Shown here: piece by piece, positions 35,301 to 42,818 of the stretch
Layout of the letters: the number at the start of each line of letters is the position of its first letter
Position numbering within the stretch: position 1 is the stretch's first letter
Notes under the pieces: generated by a model
The model's input: only the letters and a program-made list of their open reading frames with translations
What the model was told of the DNA's origin: nothing
Database searches by the model: none
NCBI RefSeq assembly: GCF_047948215.1
Contig: NC_134460.1
Location: 12,419,001 to 12,483,000, forward strand
DNA: 64,000 bases
Direction: 5' to 3'
Source of the DNA: Lycorma delicatula
Taxonomy: Eukaryota > Arthropoda > Insecta > Hemiptera > Fulgoridae
Position numbers and translations under genes: made by a program

Positions 35301-37916
35301 AATGGAAAACCGGCTGAATTTTCAAAAGCTAAAGTTATTAGTAAACATCCAGAAGGTGAAAACGTACAATTACCAAAAGTTTCTGATGGTAATCTGATTA
35401 CTAGTAAAGAAACTGATGTTGATGACAATAGTTTTCTTTCAGCCAGCATAGAGAAATTGCCAGTAGAATCTCAATTGACAGAAAGCATGGTCAATATTAA
35501 AATAACCGAAAAATTGTCTGAATCAAGTTATAAAACAGCTTCTTGTGGCGATATTATAAAAGAAACAAAATCTACAACCGGAACAGAATTGATCCATACA
35601 GGACCGAAGCTGGACCCTAGCTCCAGTCAAAAAATAAAAAGTGATGATACCTCATCATCAAAAAAGAAACATAAAAAGAAAAAACCTGATAATAAAAATA
35701 TTTGTAGTGATGAAATTCATGAAAAAAGTATAGAACCCCAAGAATCTGGGCAAAACACAGAAGACGCTAAAGATATTAAACCAGAATCACATAATCTTTC
35801 TCGTGCTGAGTCTTCTGCTGTATTAGCATTCACACCCAAATGGATGATGCAGAAGCAAACAGTATTTCCTTTAGAGAGTAATGAAAAGAAGACATTTGAT
35901 TCTAAAATTGCTGATCCTGTAGTAGTATCAGGTGATAGTACAGCTCTAATAATAGCTGAAACCAATAATACTGTTAAGGTTTCAAATGAAAGTGATGGAG
36001 TTGTGACCCCAGAAGAAAAGCATAATAAAACATCAATTAAAAGTGGTCTTGAAGATTTTTTTGTGTCACAAGCTAAAGAATGTGGTATATTTGGTTCTGT
36101 AAAAGATAGGCAAAAGCATAAAGCACTGCAAATGTCTGCTTCATCTGTGAAGAATGATAATGTAGAGAAATCTGATAAAAAAAAGAAGAAATCAAAAATA
36201 ATGTCAATAAATGCTGATTCCTCTAAAGTCAGCCCCAAATTAACTGAAAATAGTTTTACCGTTGATAAAATACATATTATAAATGAAGAAAAAGGAATTG
36301 GGGATGAACACAGTTCTTTATTTAAGGAAGAATCAAAAAATCCAATACCGTCTGTTAAATCAACATCGGAAGAAAAAAATAAAGCCACCATTTCTTTAAA
36401 ATGTAATGATGATTGGCTTGACATTTTAGATAGTCCCGTGCCAATTGATGATTGTGATGATGAAAGTGAAAGAATTGCTCAACACATTTCACCTTCAGAA
36501 CAGAAAACTGATGATGATAGCAAATCGCATGAAAAAGAAATTAAAACAAAAGAGAATGTAAATAAAAATAAGGTTATTAATCTACCTGTTGAGGAGACAC
36601 CAAAGTATGATTTTTTTGCAATTGCAGAAGCCGAAAGAAAGTTTGTAAAATTAGTTTTAAATAATTATAACGATAAACAGCATCATATAAAAAGTAATAA
36701 CAATGAATCTGTCGTTTCAAAACACAGTTCTACAGTACACTCAGAGTTATCTTCAGAAACTAGAAAGTTATCGATAGAAAGACCTATTTTTCACGCAGAA
36801 GATAAAATTGAAGAAATACCAGAAGAAAAATGTGATGAGATGAAGATCAGTGATCCAGACACTCCAAAAAGATTTGTTGAGGATGATTTCTTTAAAAATT
36901 ATTCTAAAGATAGTCAGTCAAGAATAGATAATTCAACTAATTTATCACTGAATACTTCAAAATCACTCGGCCAAGATGAACCTACATCAAACATTAGTAA
37001 TCTGAAACAGAATTTAGATGAAGAAAATAACAAACAAGATGACTCTGTAGGTTCAGGAATTGATAATATTATGTCTCTGTCAAGATCACCGCTAGCCACT
37101 ATTGATTCAGAGGGATTTATTAAATTTATTCCTAAGAAAGATCTTCGTAAGGAAAAATTAAGAACTCGTGCCGACTCAGATAAAAAATCTCATGTTGAAG
37201 ATAAGAAGCAATCATCGATTGATGATAATGATGTTTATAAAGAAGGTAGAATTCCTGCAGCTACATCTGATACAGAAAAAATAAAACCGAACGGGGTAAA
37301 ATCAAAAACCGAGATTAAAAAACATAAAGAGAATAAAAGTGAAGGAAAGCCAAGTAGTACTAAAGAAGTAGAAAAAGAAAGAGTTGAAACGAAAAGAGAA
37401 TTTGAATCTGAACTTAAAACACCTACTAGTATAGAGCCTCATGCGGGAATATCTGAGACCGAGTGTCAAATAGATAATGAATTACCAGTTAACCTTTCAA
37501 ATGACAATTTCTGGATCGGCAGACGAATGTATCATGACGCTGAAGTTAAGTTTTTTGAAACTGCATGCAAGGGTCATAAAAAACATAAACCGATAAACGT
37601 AAATAAATTTGAACGTAAAGATGACGATAATGATAATGAAGGACCTGGAAGTAGTGGACCTTCCTCACCTAATCGTAAAAATAAAAAAGACAAAAGAAAT
37701 GGTGACCCAGAACAAGGAACGGAACGGTTGACTGCCGATTTGCCGTCTGGTCTTGGAGGCTGGTCGGATTATAGCACATATATCTCAGACGAAGATCCAA
37801 CGAATATGAAAAGAAATGCAGCCGACGCAGAAGTCAGCAAACCGTACCGACCAGAAGACAGCTCAACAAGCCTAGTAAGCAATAAGGTTCGAAAAATAAT
37901 GTCCATGTTCAAGTAA
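23370..37916 (+). CDS. Msp300: Giant lysine-rich repeat exon of the nesprin/Msp300-like gene
   Basis: One uninterrupted frame of about 4,848 codons follows the acceptor ccatttag in phase 0. It starts ALERDVENNRERIQFLVRQI, a helix continuing the spectrin region. Residues about 70-1000 are polar and disordered, with three SYAxIL-type motifs and many KKSKKNKKK clusters. Residues about 1000-3730 hold about 40 units of a KKGKKSKKE-bearing repeat. A unique acidic and basic tail (about 3730-4848) contains PKWMMQKQT, FFVSQAKECGIFGS, SDDNFWIGRRMYHDAEVKFF-like and GGWSDYSTYISDEDP segments. It either splices at 37874 or stops at TAA 37914-37916. The lysine clusters could bind nucleic acid, microtubules or acidic partners, but no catalytic domain is seen. 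GTG at 23385 is just a codon, not a start. Confidence 0.9.
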   Translation, partial: ALERDVENNRERIQFLVRQIQSIDPFLGKSPDFISLLAFVENRMTGISLVNKQEPVKDDTLNKEFLDIDKLSYADIAAGRTSPNILLEEQEKFTGKFKEINIVGETVEQFLKQESQFEAVKEPTTVEMKENNSTSEDIPVEVEKGSSKNKLTERQSRQQNRRPQIESKKQILGSNDVNSRELKSLLTDKQMLSVPQQRAGRSPSPIWVKGASPSYSQILRGESISRPQSRSGSPEITKFDLKSYDNDDFKVEDSINQTVSIEPETIQTTDILVEKPEFVSEEDNQFQTQETTQEIQYTDNFEQTVLSSNLHYTSNIYQSYINPQPEVSSFIASGQQLISSGLGTYHTGATPFPEMTEEIQFSTLNDDKHTVSHIPVDYETEPQQLSHVEHQELEQQNTPDFGSTTDALFPAKNPDYQTFSVSGNDLAYTINDKTQLTLTSEFVNNERNTIGVSYATILAQGLTQSKSPDVVSEDTSKVNIKQPSTPSYDKENVIGSVETVVEIESNDGKSDKKETEAKSKRNKKGKIVDQLNEQPISENMSINVTHTLVDDEMKQKQSENITQSVENSLTVNENREMVNLVSSKKKSKKNKKKTSNNEKDQQSDSKDISEIQQEKQNMIKQDDEKKDKSELVVNKVVNNKKGLKNSKSENLKDISNSKKVKEKSPEITDINNCKLKEETELFIDAENSVIRPVENVTRSEIIVKSKSFNAENENKNSKKKKNKSLKPENKSQFQEAADENVDEVNNFVLKVSEQVTPEHIHMKSKKHKKLKTNVNTISNESGKEELNKESEKGLNEATHESEKIHEITDKKSKKKKKGNKLTNDVTCEEKTEFSLTSEAVTQIISDVTTIEETTSLQKSMKSKKKQSQLTSHIVSESDHSTAINKNYKQNKLDNQKNIKNNKIEKCCIKNGEVDKVSAVENNEPKKSKKKKQTQSEKTSANAGAISSITDEVTYVPATDDKCSQETGNKEQSIITSKESEENKGKKSKKRKTPCKESVSDSKEQTLLGDLKDMKTHEDKCLLDVANTSHDKKNIEKLEHKKRKKTKEIEVNSVQPNTDGMEPKQQILPIDKSHSLKNTQSKEEKCQSDVTHEKESVEKSKRKKGKKAKKEKDANSAHSMPEIVELKEQVLSSDKGLCSKDMKPHDEDKFQLDDTTRHENKHIEKLEHKKGKKTKKDIEVNKAQPNTDTKETNEQILPIDESLSFKDVQSKEEKCQSDVSQEESVEKSKHKKGKKAKKEKNANSTSPLSEITELKEQILPSEKMPNMKDMQQEDKCKLDISTTKHNKQEDEKFEHKKGKKSKKDVNTNSVQTKTGNKESKEQVLLLGEELSMKDMQPREIKCILDETHEKQPVEKIKHKKGKKAKQEKDEKQAQSVTEITEQKGKQLEEAKRQLDVPKKSHDKQPVETLEPKKGKKLKKEIEKKSTQPISDKIEQKLEILNSDDHGLNDDQQQLEDKCKLNITTTHEKTSTQNIEHKKEKKSKKEKNTKVTRPNIDNMEQKEEILPVDERLNLKDVQPKEDKCELDVPVTGHYEQTVEKIAHKKEKKSLKETDTKTTEPSSDNREQKEEILPSVDYILKDVQPQQHKGQLDVTITNHGEKSGEKISHKKGKKLKKEIDTKTTEQSSIKTEQKDEILPKTIEPSSGNIVQKEEMLPSDDLVSKDVQHEDNCQLDFDVAHHEEQSVEKITHKKGKKSKKEDTKTTEPCSDNTEQKDKMFPSDDLVSKDVQTQEDKGQLDATVASHDEQSVEKMAHKKGKKSKKEIDTKTTEQSSIKTEQKDEILPSDDLGLKDVKTQEDKGQLDITVTSHDEQRLEKIGQKKGKKSKKETDANMTEPSSDITEQKGEILRSADHVLKDVQTQEDKGQLDVTVASHDEKSVEKIAHKKGKKSKKEIDTKTTEQSSIKIVQKDELLPSDDLGLKDVKTQEDKGQLDITVTSHDEQRLEKIGPKKGKKSKKETDANITKPSLDITEQKGEILRSADHVLKDVQTQEDKGQLDVTVASHDEHSVEKIAHNKGKKSKKEIDTKTTEQSSIKTEQKDELLPSDDLVSKDVQTQEDKGQLDITVASHDEHSVEKIAHKKGKKSKKEIDTKTTEQSSIKTEQKEEILPSDDLGLKDVITQEDKGELDITVTSHDEQYLEKTGQKKGKKSKKETDAKTTEQSSIKTEQKDEILPSDALGLKDVNTQEDKGQLDITVTSHDEQCLEKIGQKKGKKSKKETDAKTTESSSDNTEQKEQILPSDGLVLEDVQLQEDEGQLDVTVINHDEKSAEKVVHKKGKKLKKELDIKTTEPKEEILPSDDLVLKDVQPQEDKGQLDVTVASHGEQSVEKIAHKKGKKSKKEIDAKTTEPSSDKTEQKEKIFPSDDLASKDIQTQGDKGQLDITVASYGEQCVEEIALKKGKKSMKEVDTKTAEPSSDYTEQKDEILPSDGLVLEDVQLQEDEGQLDVTVINHEEKSAEKVAHKKGKKLKKELDIKTTEPKEEILPSDDLVLKDVQPQEDKGQVDVTVASHGEQSVEKIAHKKGKKSKKEIDSKTEQNLDSTGQQDEILPSDDLGLKEVQTQGDKGQLNVIVMSHDEQSAEKIEHKKGKKSMKEINTKTIEPSPDKSEQKDQILQSDYLGLKDVQTQEDNGQLDATITSHDEQYVEKTAHKKIKKSNKEIDTKTTEPSSDSIEQKYKILSSDDLELKGVQTQGNKDQLDITVTSHGEQCIEEIAHKKGKKSMKEVDTKTEPSSDYTEQKDEILPSDGPVLEDVQLQEDEGQLDVTVINHDEKSAEKIAHKKGKKLKKELDIKSTEPKEEILLPSDDLILKDVQPQEDKGQLDVTVTSHDEQSIEKIAHKKGKKSKKEIDAKTTEPSSDKTEQKEKIFPSDDLASKDIQTQGDKGQLDITVASYGEQCVEEIALKKGKKSMKEVDTKTAEPSSDYTEQKDEILPSDGLVLEDVQLQEDECQLDVTVINLDEKSAGKVVHKKGKKLKNELDIKTAEPKEEILPSDHLVLKDVQTQGKSPLNVTVTSHGEQSVETIEHKKGNKLKKETDTITTEPCLDNREEKEEILPSDDLASKDIQTQGDKGQLDITVASYGEQCVEEIALKKVKKSMKEVDTKTTEPSSDYTEQKDEILPSDGLVLEDVQLQEDECQLDVTVINHDEKSAGKIVHKKGKKLKKELDIKTAEPKEEILPSDHLVLKDVQTQGKSPLNVTVTSHGEQSVETIEHKKGNKLKKETDTITTEPCLDNREEKEEILPSDDLASKDIQTQGDKGQLDITVASYGEQCVEEIALKKVKKSMKEVDTKTTEPSSDYTEQKDEILPSDGLVLEDVQLQEDECQLDVTVINHDEKSAGKIVHKKGKKLKKELDIKTAEPKEEILPSDHLVLKDVQTQEKGPLNVTVTSHGEQSVETIEHKKGNKLKKETDTITTKPCLDNREEKEEILPSGDLCLKVVQPREDKCQLDVTVISHGEQSVEPFANDKVIKSRKQIDTKSTEPISDNTEQKEEILPSNDVGLKDVQPLDGKSQLDVIVVSFDKQPVENIAHNKGKRSTKVIDTKSTEPFLDNTEEILPSGDLGLEDIHQQEEICLLGVTDKSHDVQSAENIAHKKVKKSKKEIDTKSTEPISDNTEHKAIILPSDDFGLKVVQAQGDKYQIDVAVTGHDEKFVENVAYKKGNKLKNEIDIKKTEPVSDNAEQKLKILPSDDLCLKDVQPQYDKSQLDITVTSHDQSVSHKKVKELKKEIDRKSTLLQSYDTQQKEQILPCNIIKKEDNICLDFRTSKNVYVPSEMDIGNLSLHTPEVESTDERQLRKLVAEEKVLLTEQFARNVQSVIREILITGSVEEKRNKNVTDKTEIPNNLPTTSKGKESASISADFIDVQEVTTTIPSDKNITVVSSRAIYDNNFVHKPVKVSSKLVGSKKKVKHDKNEKSDDHKMKDRNKSVKPEIKEKVDSVDPSEIQKSATESIPGVCEFTEKITFSDGGIITEKCLTEFQKATNGKPAEFSKAKVISKHPEGENVQLPKVSDGNLITSKETDVDDNSFLSASIEKLPVESQLTESMVNIKITEKLSESSYKTASCGDIIKETKSTTGTELIHTGPKLDPSSSQKIKSDDTSSSKKKHKKKKPDNKNICSDEIHEKSIEPQESGQNTEDAKDIKPESHNLSRAESSAVLAFTPKWMMQKQTVFPLESNEKKTFDSKIADPVVVSGDSTALIIAETNNTVKVSNESDGVVTPEEKHNKTSIKSGLEDFFVSQAKECGIFGSVKDRQKHKALQMSASSVKNDNVEKSDKKKKKSKIMSINADSSKVSPKLTENSFTVDKIHIINEEKGIGDEHSSLFKEESKNPIPSVKSTSEEKNKATISLKCNDDWLDILDSPVPIDDCDDESERIAQHISPSEQKTDDDSKSHEKEIKTKENVNKNKVINLPVEETPKYDFFAIAEAERKFVKLVLNNYNDKQHHIKSNNNESVVSKHSSTVHSELSSETRKLSIERPIFHAEDKIEEIPEEKCDEMKISDPDTPKRFVEDDFFKNYSKDSQSRIDNSTNLSLNTSKSLGQDEPTSNISNLKQNLDEENNKQDDSVGSGIDNIMSLSRSPLATIDSEGFIKFIPKKDLRKEKLRTRADSDKKSHVEDKKQSSIDDNDVYKEGRIPAATSDTEKIKPNGVKSKTEIKKHKENKSEGKPSSTKEVEKERVETKREFESELKTPTSIEPHAGISETECQIDNELPVNLSNDNFWIGRRMYHDAEVKFFETACKGHKKHKPINVNKFERKDDDNDNEGPGSSGPSSPNRKNKKDKRNGDPEQGTERLTADLPSGLGGWSDYSTYISDEDPTNMKRNAADAEVSKPYRPEDSSTSLVSNKVRKIMSMFK
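26380..34560 (+). repeat. Coding tandem repeat, about 40 units of roughly 66 codons
   Basis: Unit pattern: EQKxEILPSDDLxLKDVQ, then TQEDKGQLDxTVxSHDEQ, then a VEKIxHKKGKKSKKE core, then a TKTTEPSSD spacer. Early units (26400-28000) are diverged. Units from 28500 to 33600 are very alike, showing recent homogenisation. Some units are shortened in frame, for instance near 28270. All indels keep the frame. Confidence 0.95.
31971..33653 (+). repeat. Three near-identical 561-bp higher-order repeats
   Basis: The landmark gatcttgcatcgaaggatat occurs at 31971, 32532 and 33093, and tagacaatagagaggaaaaa at 32491, 33052 and 33613. The spacing is exactly 561 bases (187 codons, three basic units). A related block at 30081-30640 recurs about 1.5 kb further on, at 31593-32150. 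Confidence 0.95.
37873..37880 (+). promoter_or_regulatory. Candidate 5' splice site inside the end of the giant exon
   Basis: CTA|GTAAGC places the exon end at 37874 in phase 0 (…SerThrSerLeu). The next supported exon, 61562-61735, also starts in phase 0, so splicing here keeps the frame across a 23.7-kb intron. If the site is skipped, 13 more codons (VSNKVRKIMSMFK) and a stop follow. Confidence 0.6.
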
Positions 37917-38163
37917 TTTTTTTATTTTTATTGCGTGGTGGTTTTGTTTTTACTGTGTTGCTGTCTGCCCTGTTGTTTTCTACTGCTTTGCATATCAGAA
38001 TGTATATTTTTGTCTCGTTTCCGAAGAGTATTTTATACATGTCTCTTCATAAGTATGTTGTGCTTACCTTTTGTAGCAGCAAAATTGTTTTTCTCTATCT
38101 GGTTTTTTCCAATTTTTGTGATAATTTCTAACAATCTGATTAAAAGCAAACAGTAAAAATAAA
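37917..38163 (+). terminator. 3' UTR and poly(A) signal for the read-through isoform
   Basis: AATAAA lies at 38158-38163, about 240 bases after the stop, with a second AATAAA at 38446-38451. This would let the giant exon act as a last exon. T-rich sequence precedes the first signal. Confidence 0.45.
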
Positions 38164-39359
38164 TGGTGAACAATGAAGTATTTATAAAAATATTGTAGTT
38201 ATTTTAGTAAATGTATAAAAACATAAATTTTATTAATATCTATAATATTTAAAATGATTACTAATCTGATTTCACAGAATACGTGTGCGCGTGTGATGTG
38301 TGTATATGTATGTTAGTGTGATTCTACAAAAAATTGTTTTATGTTTTAACAGAGTATTGTTTTGTTTATGGTTTTTATATGATAAAGACCTCTGTGGTTG
38401 TTAAAAAAAATATGCGTATTGCATAAACGATAAGCTATATTTAAGAATAAAAAGCAAAATAATTGAAAAGAAAGAGAATGGCCCGACAAAGGCGGCATGA
38501 TGAGCATGTGGGTGGATGGTCCTTATACTTCAGCCTGGATTACTTTTTATTTATGCATTCATACATAACGGTTTTACTTCTACTTCAAAGTGAACGCTTT
38601 TACATCAAAGTTTATTGTTTTCATTCATTTAAAACGTTATAGGCTTGTTAATGTTGTGCGTATTTGTGTGTGTCCCTGCTTCTATATGTTATTGTGTTTA
38701 ATTATCTCTACTGTAGCGTATTTTTTGACTTTGGTGTTAGAAATAACCCCTGCGGTTGTTCACCATTAAAAAGATATCTGAATTATTGTTCTTTTACAAC
38801 AATGATTTTTCTTCAGATTTTAGTTCAGACTTTGACTCTCTCATGAATCAATCTCTTTCTCATTTATTCAGTTTTATTTGCTTTTTTCTTCGTTTTATGT
38901 ACGTCTTCGTAATTTTTTTCTGTAAAAGTTTTATGCCTCTTTTTCTGCGATATTGATTTTAATATAAGTTTACAGTTTCAAATATTTTCTCAACAGCGGT
39001 TGTCCGTTTGCCTCCACGTTATTCGCTTTGTTACGTACAGAATAGTCGTTATAATTAACCCTATAAAAAAAAATTCCAATTTCTTTCATTTTAAATGTAT
39101 TTTAGGCATATTTGCGACCATATGTCTTAGCCTCTCAGGTTATAATTCTTTTATTTGTTCGTTAGAATATATTATCTGGTGGATATGTTATACTAGCAAG
39201 TCATATTGTCGTACACTTGGACGTTGACCACAAACTAGTATAACTTGTATCTTGTAACGTGCCGTTGTTTTTGCTAGTGTTTTTGGACTGTAATAATTGG
39301 TTGTTCACCCTTTAACGATTTCTGAATTATACATTAAAATCCTTCATTAAAACCCTACT
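38164..39359 (+). other. Intron or downstream sequence, no gene seen
   Basis: AT-rich. A GC-richer patch at about 38472-38540 (ggcccgacaaaggcggcat) is unexplained. Open frames here are short and without motifs. Confidence 0.5.
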
Positions 39360-40008
39360 TTCGATATGTTAGATTTTGTTTAAGTATAGCTTGAGGTCTA
39401 GAACACATTTGCTTAAATTTTTTGCAGTTTTTAGTAAGATATAGATTGGATTACGGCTCGGACGTTTAATTCTTATCTCGGACGAAATGGTACTTAACTG
39501 AATTTTATAATGACCTACCTCGACAAGCACAAGAGTAAGCCCTTAAGCGGAAACTGGTGAACATCTTTGTGGCAGAGATGAGAACAGCTAGAACGGCACA
39601 GCACCCTTATTAAAAATAGGAAATGATATTATTTACAAGAATTCATCGAATGTCTGTTTCATACAGCCACCTCGATTAACAGCCCATTAGGAATGGAATG
39701 GAATGCAAAGTTGGCAGGAGTTTATTACTCCCTACTCCATCGCAGAACCTGGACAGAGTCCCTTGCTGCTGGATGATTCTAATCGGGCTTGTTTATTAAA
39801 AGGGTTATTTTTAATCTCGGATCTAGTTTTTCAAGTTTTGTTTATTATTAATTTAGTGAATTTAAGACGGATTTAATTGCATTCCAATCCGTTGTTAAAC
39901 CAGCGTTATCGAACCCATTTCATGGGCTGACCGCGGAAGGCTAGGCTTATAAAGCCTGTCCTCCCGACGTAATTCCCCTTCAGACCGTCCACTGAAGTCC
40001 TTTCGGTG

Positions 40009-40350
40009 CTAACTCTTTAATAGGCTAGCAGGAATACGCCACAACGGGGCACTAGCTATAAGGAGGGAGCAATGCGTCCCCTTTTCCGGAGGAGTCGCAA
40101 TTGCTGGGTTATTTTGTCTTACTGTAAGTTTTGAAATAGGAGAGGTTGTGTAGAAGCTCTTCATCCGCTTCTGGTATGGCTGCCCTTCAGGACGCATCTC
40201 TGCTGGGCTCTGTTCCGGACTCCAGTCCGTGATGTTGAGGCGAGTGGTTGGTCTTCCTTCTTCTTCTCCCTCTTCTTCTTCCGAAGACCTCTTCGTTCTT
40301 CTTTGGCCTGCACTTTCCAAGAATTGGTAGTAACCGAAGTTACATACCAT
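40009..40350 (-). CDS. Unknown ORF in the 1.25-kb insertion (113 codons)
   Basis: Minus-strand open frame starting MVCNFGYYQFLESAGQRRTK. It has an acidic stretch (SSEEEEGEEEG), then TTRLNITDWSPEQSPAEMRP, and ends PASLLKS. I recognise no domain. It could be a fragment of a retroelement ORF1 or a chance frame in GC-rich DNA. It stays wholly within the target duplications, so it belongs to the mobile element and not to the host gene. Confidence 0.3.
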   Translation of the reverse strand: MVCNFGYYQFLESAGQRRTKRSSEEEEGEEEGRPTTRLNITDWSPEQSPAEMRPEGQPYQKRMKSFYTTSPISKLTVRQNNPAIATPPEKGTHCSLLIASAPLWRIPASLLKS

Positions 40351-40425
40351 TAACCTTGTAATTCCCGAAGCCCCGAAGGGCTGAACGGGGGAAAGTGCAG
40401 GTTTCTTCGTTCTTCTGTGCTGTCA

Positions 40426-40485
40426 GTGGCTGCTGGGCAGGTGACTGCTGGGCTTGCGACTGCTGGGCTGATGGCTGCTGGGCTC
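40426..40485. repeat. Minisatellite, 4 x 15 bp
   Basis: Four consecutive 15-mers of the form (g/a)(t/c)g(g/a)ctgctgggcNN start at 40426, 40441, 40456 and 40471. On the minus strand they read as repeated PSSH/PSSR-type pentapeptides. Confidence 0.9.
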
Positions 40486-41440
40486 GTTCCCTCTTTCTTC
40501 TTTCTTGAAAGGAAAGGAAGGTAATAGGGAACTTACAAATGGTGATACCAATTCGCGATCGCGGTTTTGGGGCGGCGATTTTCTGGAAAGAAGTAAACAG
40601 TAATTATTCACTCCACGTAATTATTAACCTTCAGACACACGTGTGTCTGAGAAGGGGTTGGGGGGACCGTGTAGCCGCAGTGAAGAAACCATTTGTTTTT
40701 GTGGTGGCTGTTGGTATCTGCAACAAAAGAAGCAGAACACACACACGAGAAAAAAAAAAAAAATTTAATTTAGACCGCGTTTTTGTTTTATGCGCGACTT
40801 ACCGTATTTGAAGTCTTCAAACTATATAACTCGCGAAAAAAAAAAAAACTATTCACTCGCGACCCCGGAAACGCGTCTGACGCACTATTCCGTTTATGGC
40901 TCATGCGATATGGAGGCCCCTAAGCCTGGTTTGTCGTAACAGCCCATTAGTTATTCGAGCTCAGCGTTTATTTACTGCATTCTCTCGAATTATCGGCTGT
41001 ATTCGCTGCCCAGCAACATGCTTAGCTTCCACGGGAACTTCCACAACTTAATAAGTCAAATGCTGATAATAAATACCATACTAAATCGCATAATAAGAGT
41101 TATGCCAAATTTAATAATTTACATCGATCGGTCTCAACAGGGTGATTCTCTAGCAAATTTCTATGTAGCTAATCAGATAACTTACATGTTCAGTCTGCCT
41201 CATCGCTGCAGTATGTTTAGTATGAGACTACGACATACTTCATCGTGTCTTATTCTTTTATGTTCTAATTCAATAAATGTTATTAAATCACTGTTTTACA
41301 TAGCCGCCACACATCCGATAATTCAGGACGATCACGCGCAGTTTCTTTCTCAGCAATCGGAATATACATTTCATTTTTGTCTTAATTCCTGGCCATATGA
41401 AAGAGGTGAGCGCCGTTAAGGAGGATTGCGTTCAGTCAAT

Positions 41441-42818
41441 TTTCGGGTATGATATTATTCGTTCTGACTGTAAGGTGGTGATTCGTTAAACGTCGTTTGA
41501 AGGAGGTTTGATAGAATAAGTTTTAGCAATAAACTGCGTCAAATTAAATCAAGTGTATTGCCGTAGAAGTTGTTAATGAGATACAGTCTTAGTGAAGAAG
41601 TTGCCATAGTCTGTGTTCGGGGGACGTACTATGTTGTTAATCGATACCTCATGTATGAGGTATCGATATCATCATTATTATGACGTATCGATGAGGTATC
41701 TTTATTACTTCTTGACTTTTCACGTTTGTGACACCGACATATTGTGTCGATACCAGACATATCGTCGTTTGACATTACATTTCGAATTGTCCGTCGGATA
41801 TCTGCCGCGTAGCTTTGCGTCCATTCTATTCGATCTTGTGCCGTATGCATTAGGCTTAATAGGTTTCGACCGTTAACATAAAATTTGATTTTGTTTTGGA
41901 TGGCGTTGTGACCGAAATTGAAAAATTTTTTAATTTTTGAAATCAGAGTTTATAATGTATTTCATTACAGTTAATTTTCAAGGTGCCCTTTACACTCTGT
42001 ACAGTTGTAGTTGCGCGTGTATGTAATTAAATTATATTTTTACTAGTATATGTTTCGTAAAGAATAATCTTCCTGGTCGCCCCCCTCCGTATGATTCATT
42101 GTTACTTGTGTATTTAAATGTTATTTTATTTATTTACTATATTTTGAAAACTCGATTCATTATTTTTGTTGCTTGAAACCTTTCCTCAAAATTGTATTAG
42201 TTTTTCATAACTTGTAGTTGGTGTACAGTATTCTACCGTCTAAATTTTTTATTTCATTTTTTAATGACCTTTTAAAATTATACAGTAAAATACTTAGAAG
42301 ACAAGTATAAATTAGCTAATTTACAGGCAAGTGTCTGCGTGCGTGTGTTTGTACGTGTGGGTTGTAGAAATGAAAACGTTATAATTTTTAAGATTATAAT
42401 ATTTTATATTTGAAAATCATATCAAGTATTTTAGATATAATAAGTATTTTAGTAATCAAGTATTTCAGTAAAATAATTTGTTGAAAATATATTCACGGTT
42501 CTTAAATGAATTATTTTAGCCTAACTCTACTCAAAAGAATATTACACGAGCCCCACATAGAACTTGCAGATAAATGTTTAAGGGGAATTGCATCGGATAG
42601 AGTATGTTCTCCAGTAATTTCTGTTATCGGAGAAATTTAAAAATTTTTGTTTTTATTGGATTATGAAAACAACTGATTTTTTTAAAAAAATTTAATAAAA
42701 TTCCTGGTTTAAGTTTCTCTTTTTTTTTTGTTTTTAGCATTTCAAAAAGTAGTTTATTATATATAAATACCTTTTATGAATCATTATCAGGTGAAACTTT
42801 TCTGGTCATTTTCCCATT
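41441..42818 (+). other. Intron, no gene; contains one palindrome
   Basis: The 41440-41880 part is less AT-rich and carries the palindrome at 41640-41667. The rest is AT-rich without recognisable features. Confidence 0.5.
41640..41667. repeat. Perfect 12-bp hairpin
   Basis: atcgatacctca, loop tgta, then tgaggtatcgat. A further partial copy (gtatcgatgaggtatc) follows at 41685-41700. Confidence 0.9.

Larger units (their letters stand above)
39677..40950 (-). mobile_element. GC-rich insertion with perfect 14-bp target duplication
   Basis: TAACAGCCCATTAG is present at 39677-39690 and again at 40937-40950. The 1,246 bases between are much GC-richer than the surroundings. The left end is a (GGAAT)n-like run (39690-39704) that would be a 3' tail if the element reads on the minus strand. 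A-rich tracts occur at about 40750 and 40840. A flush 14-bp duplication without terminal inverted repeats points to target-primed retrotransposition, possibly of a non-autonomous or internally deleted LINE. The family was not recognised. Confidence 0.6.
39360..41440 (+). mobile_element. RNase H LINE relic split by a later insertion
   Basis: Left part 39360-39676 shows a RYRLDYGSDV-like end of reverse transcriptase (about 39440), typical of Jockey-group LINEs. Right part 40951-41440 has IIYIDRSQQGDSLANFYV (catalytic DG changed to DR), LLCSNSINVIKSL and HPIIQDDHAQFLSQQ, in the order of an RNase H domain (YTDGS, SDSxSAL, HPxVQDI). The element is decayed. Between the parts sits the 1.25-kb insertion flanked by a 14-bp duplication. 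Confidence 0.5.

Noticed and set aside
35717..36424. Minus-strand open frame of 235 codons in the giant exon
   Set aside because: Serine- and phenylalanine-rich shadow of the lysine- and glutamate-rich coding strand; no motif, no independent support.
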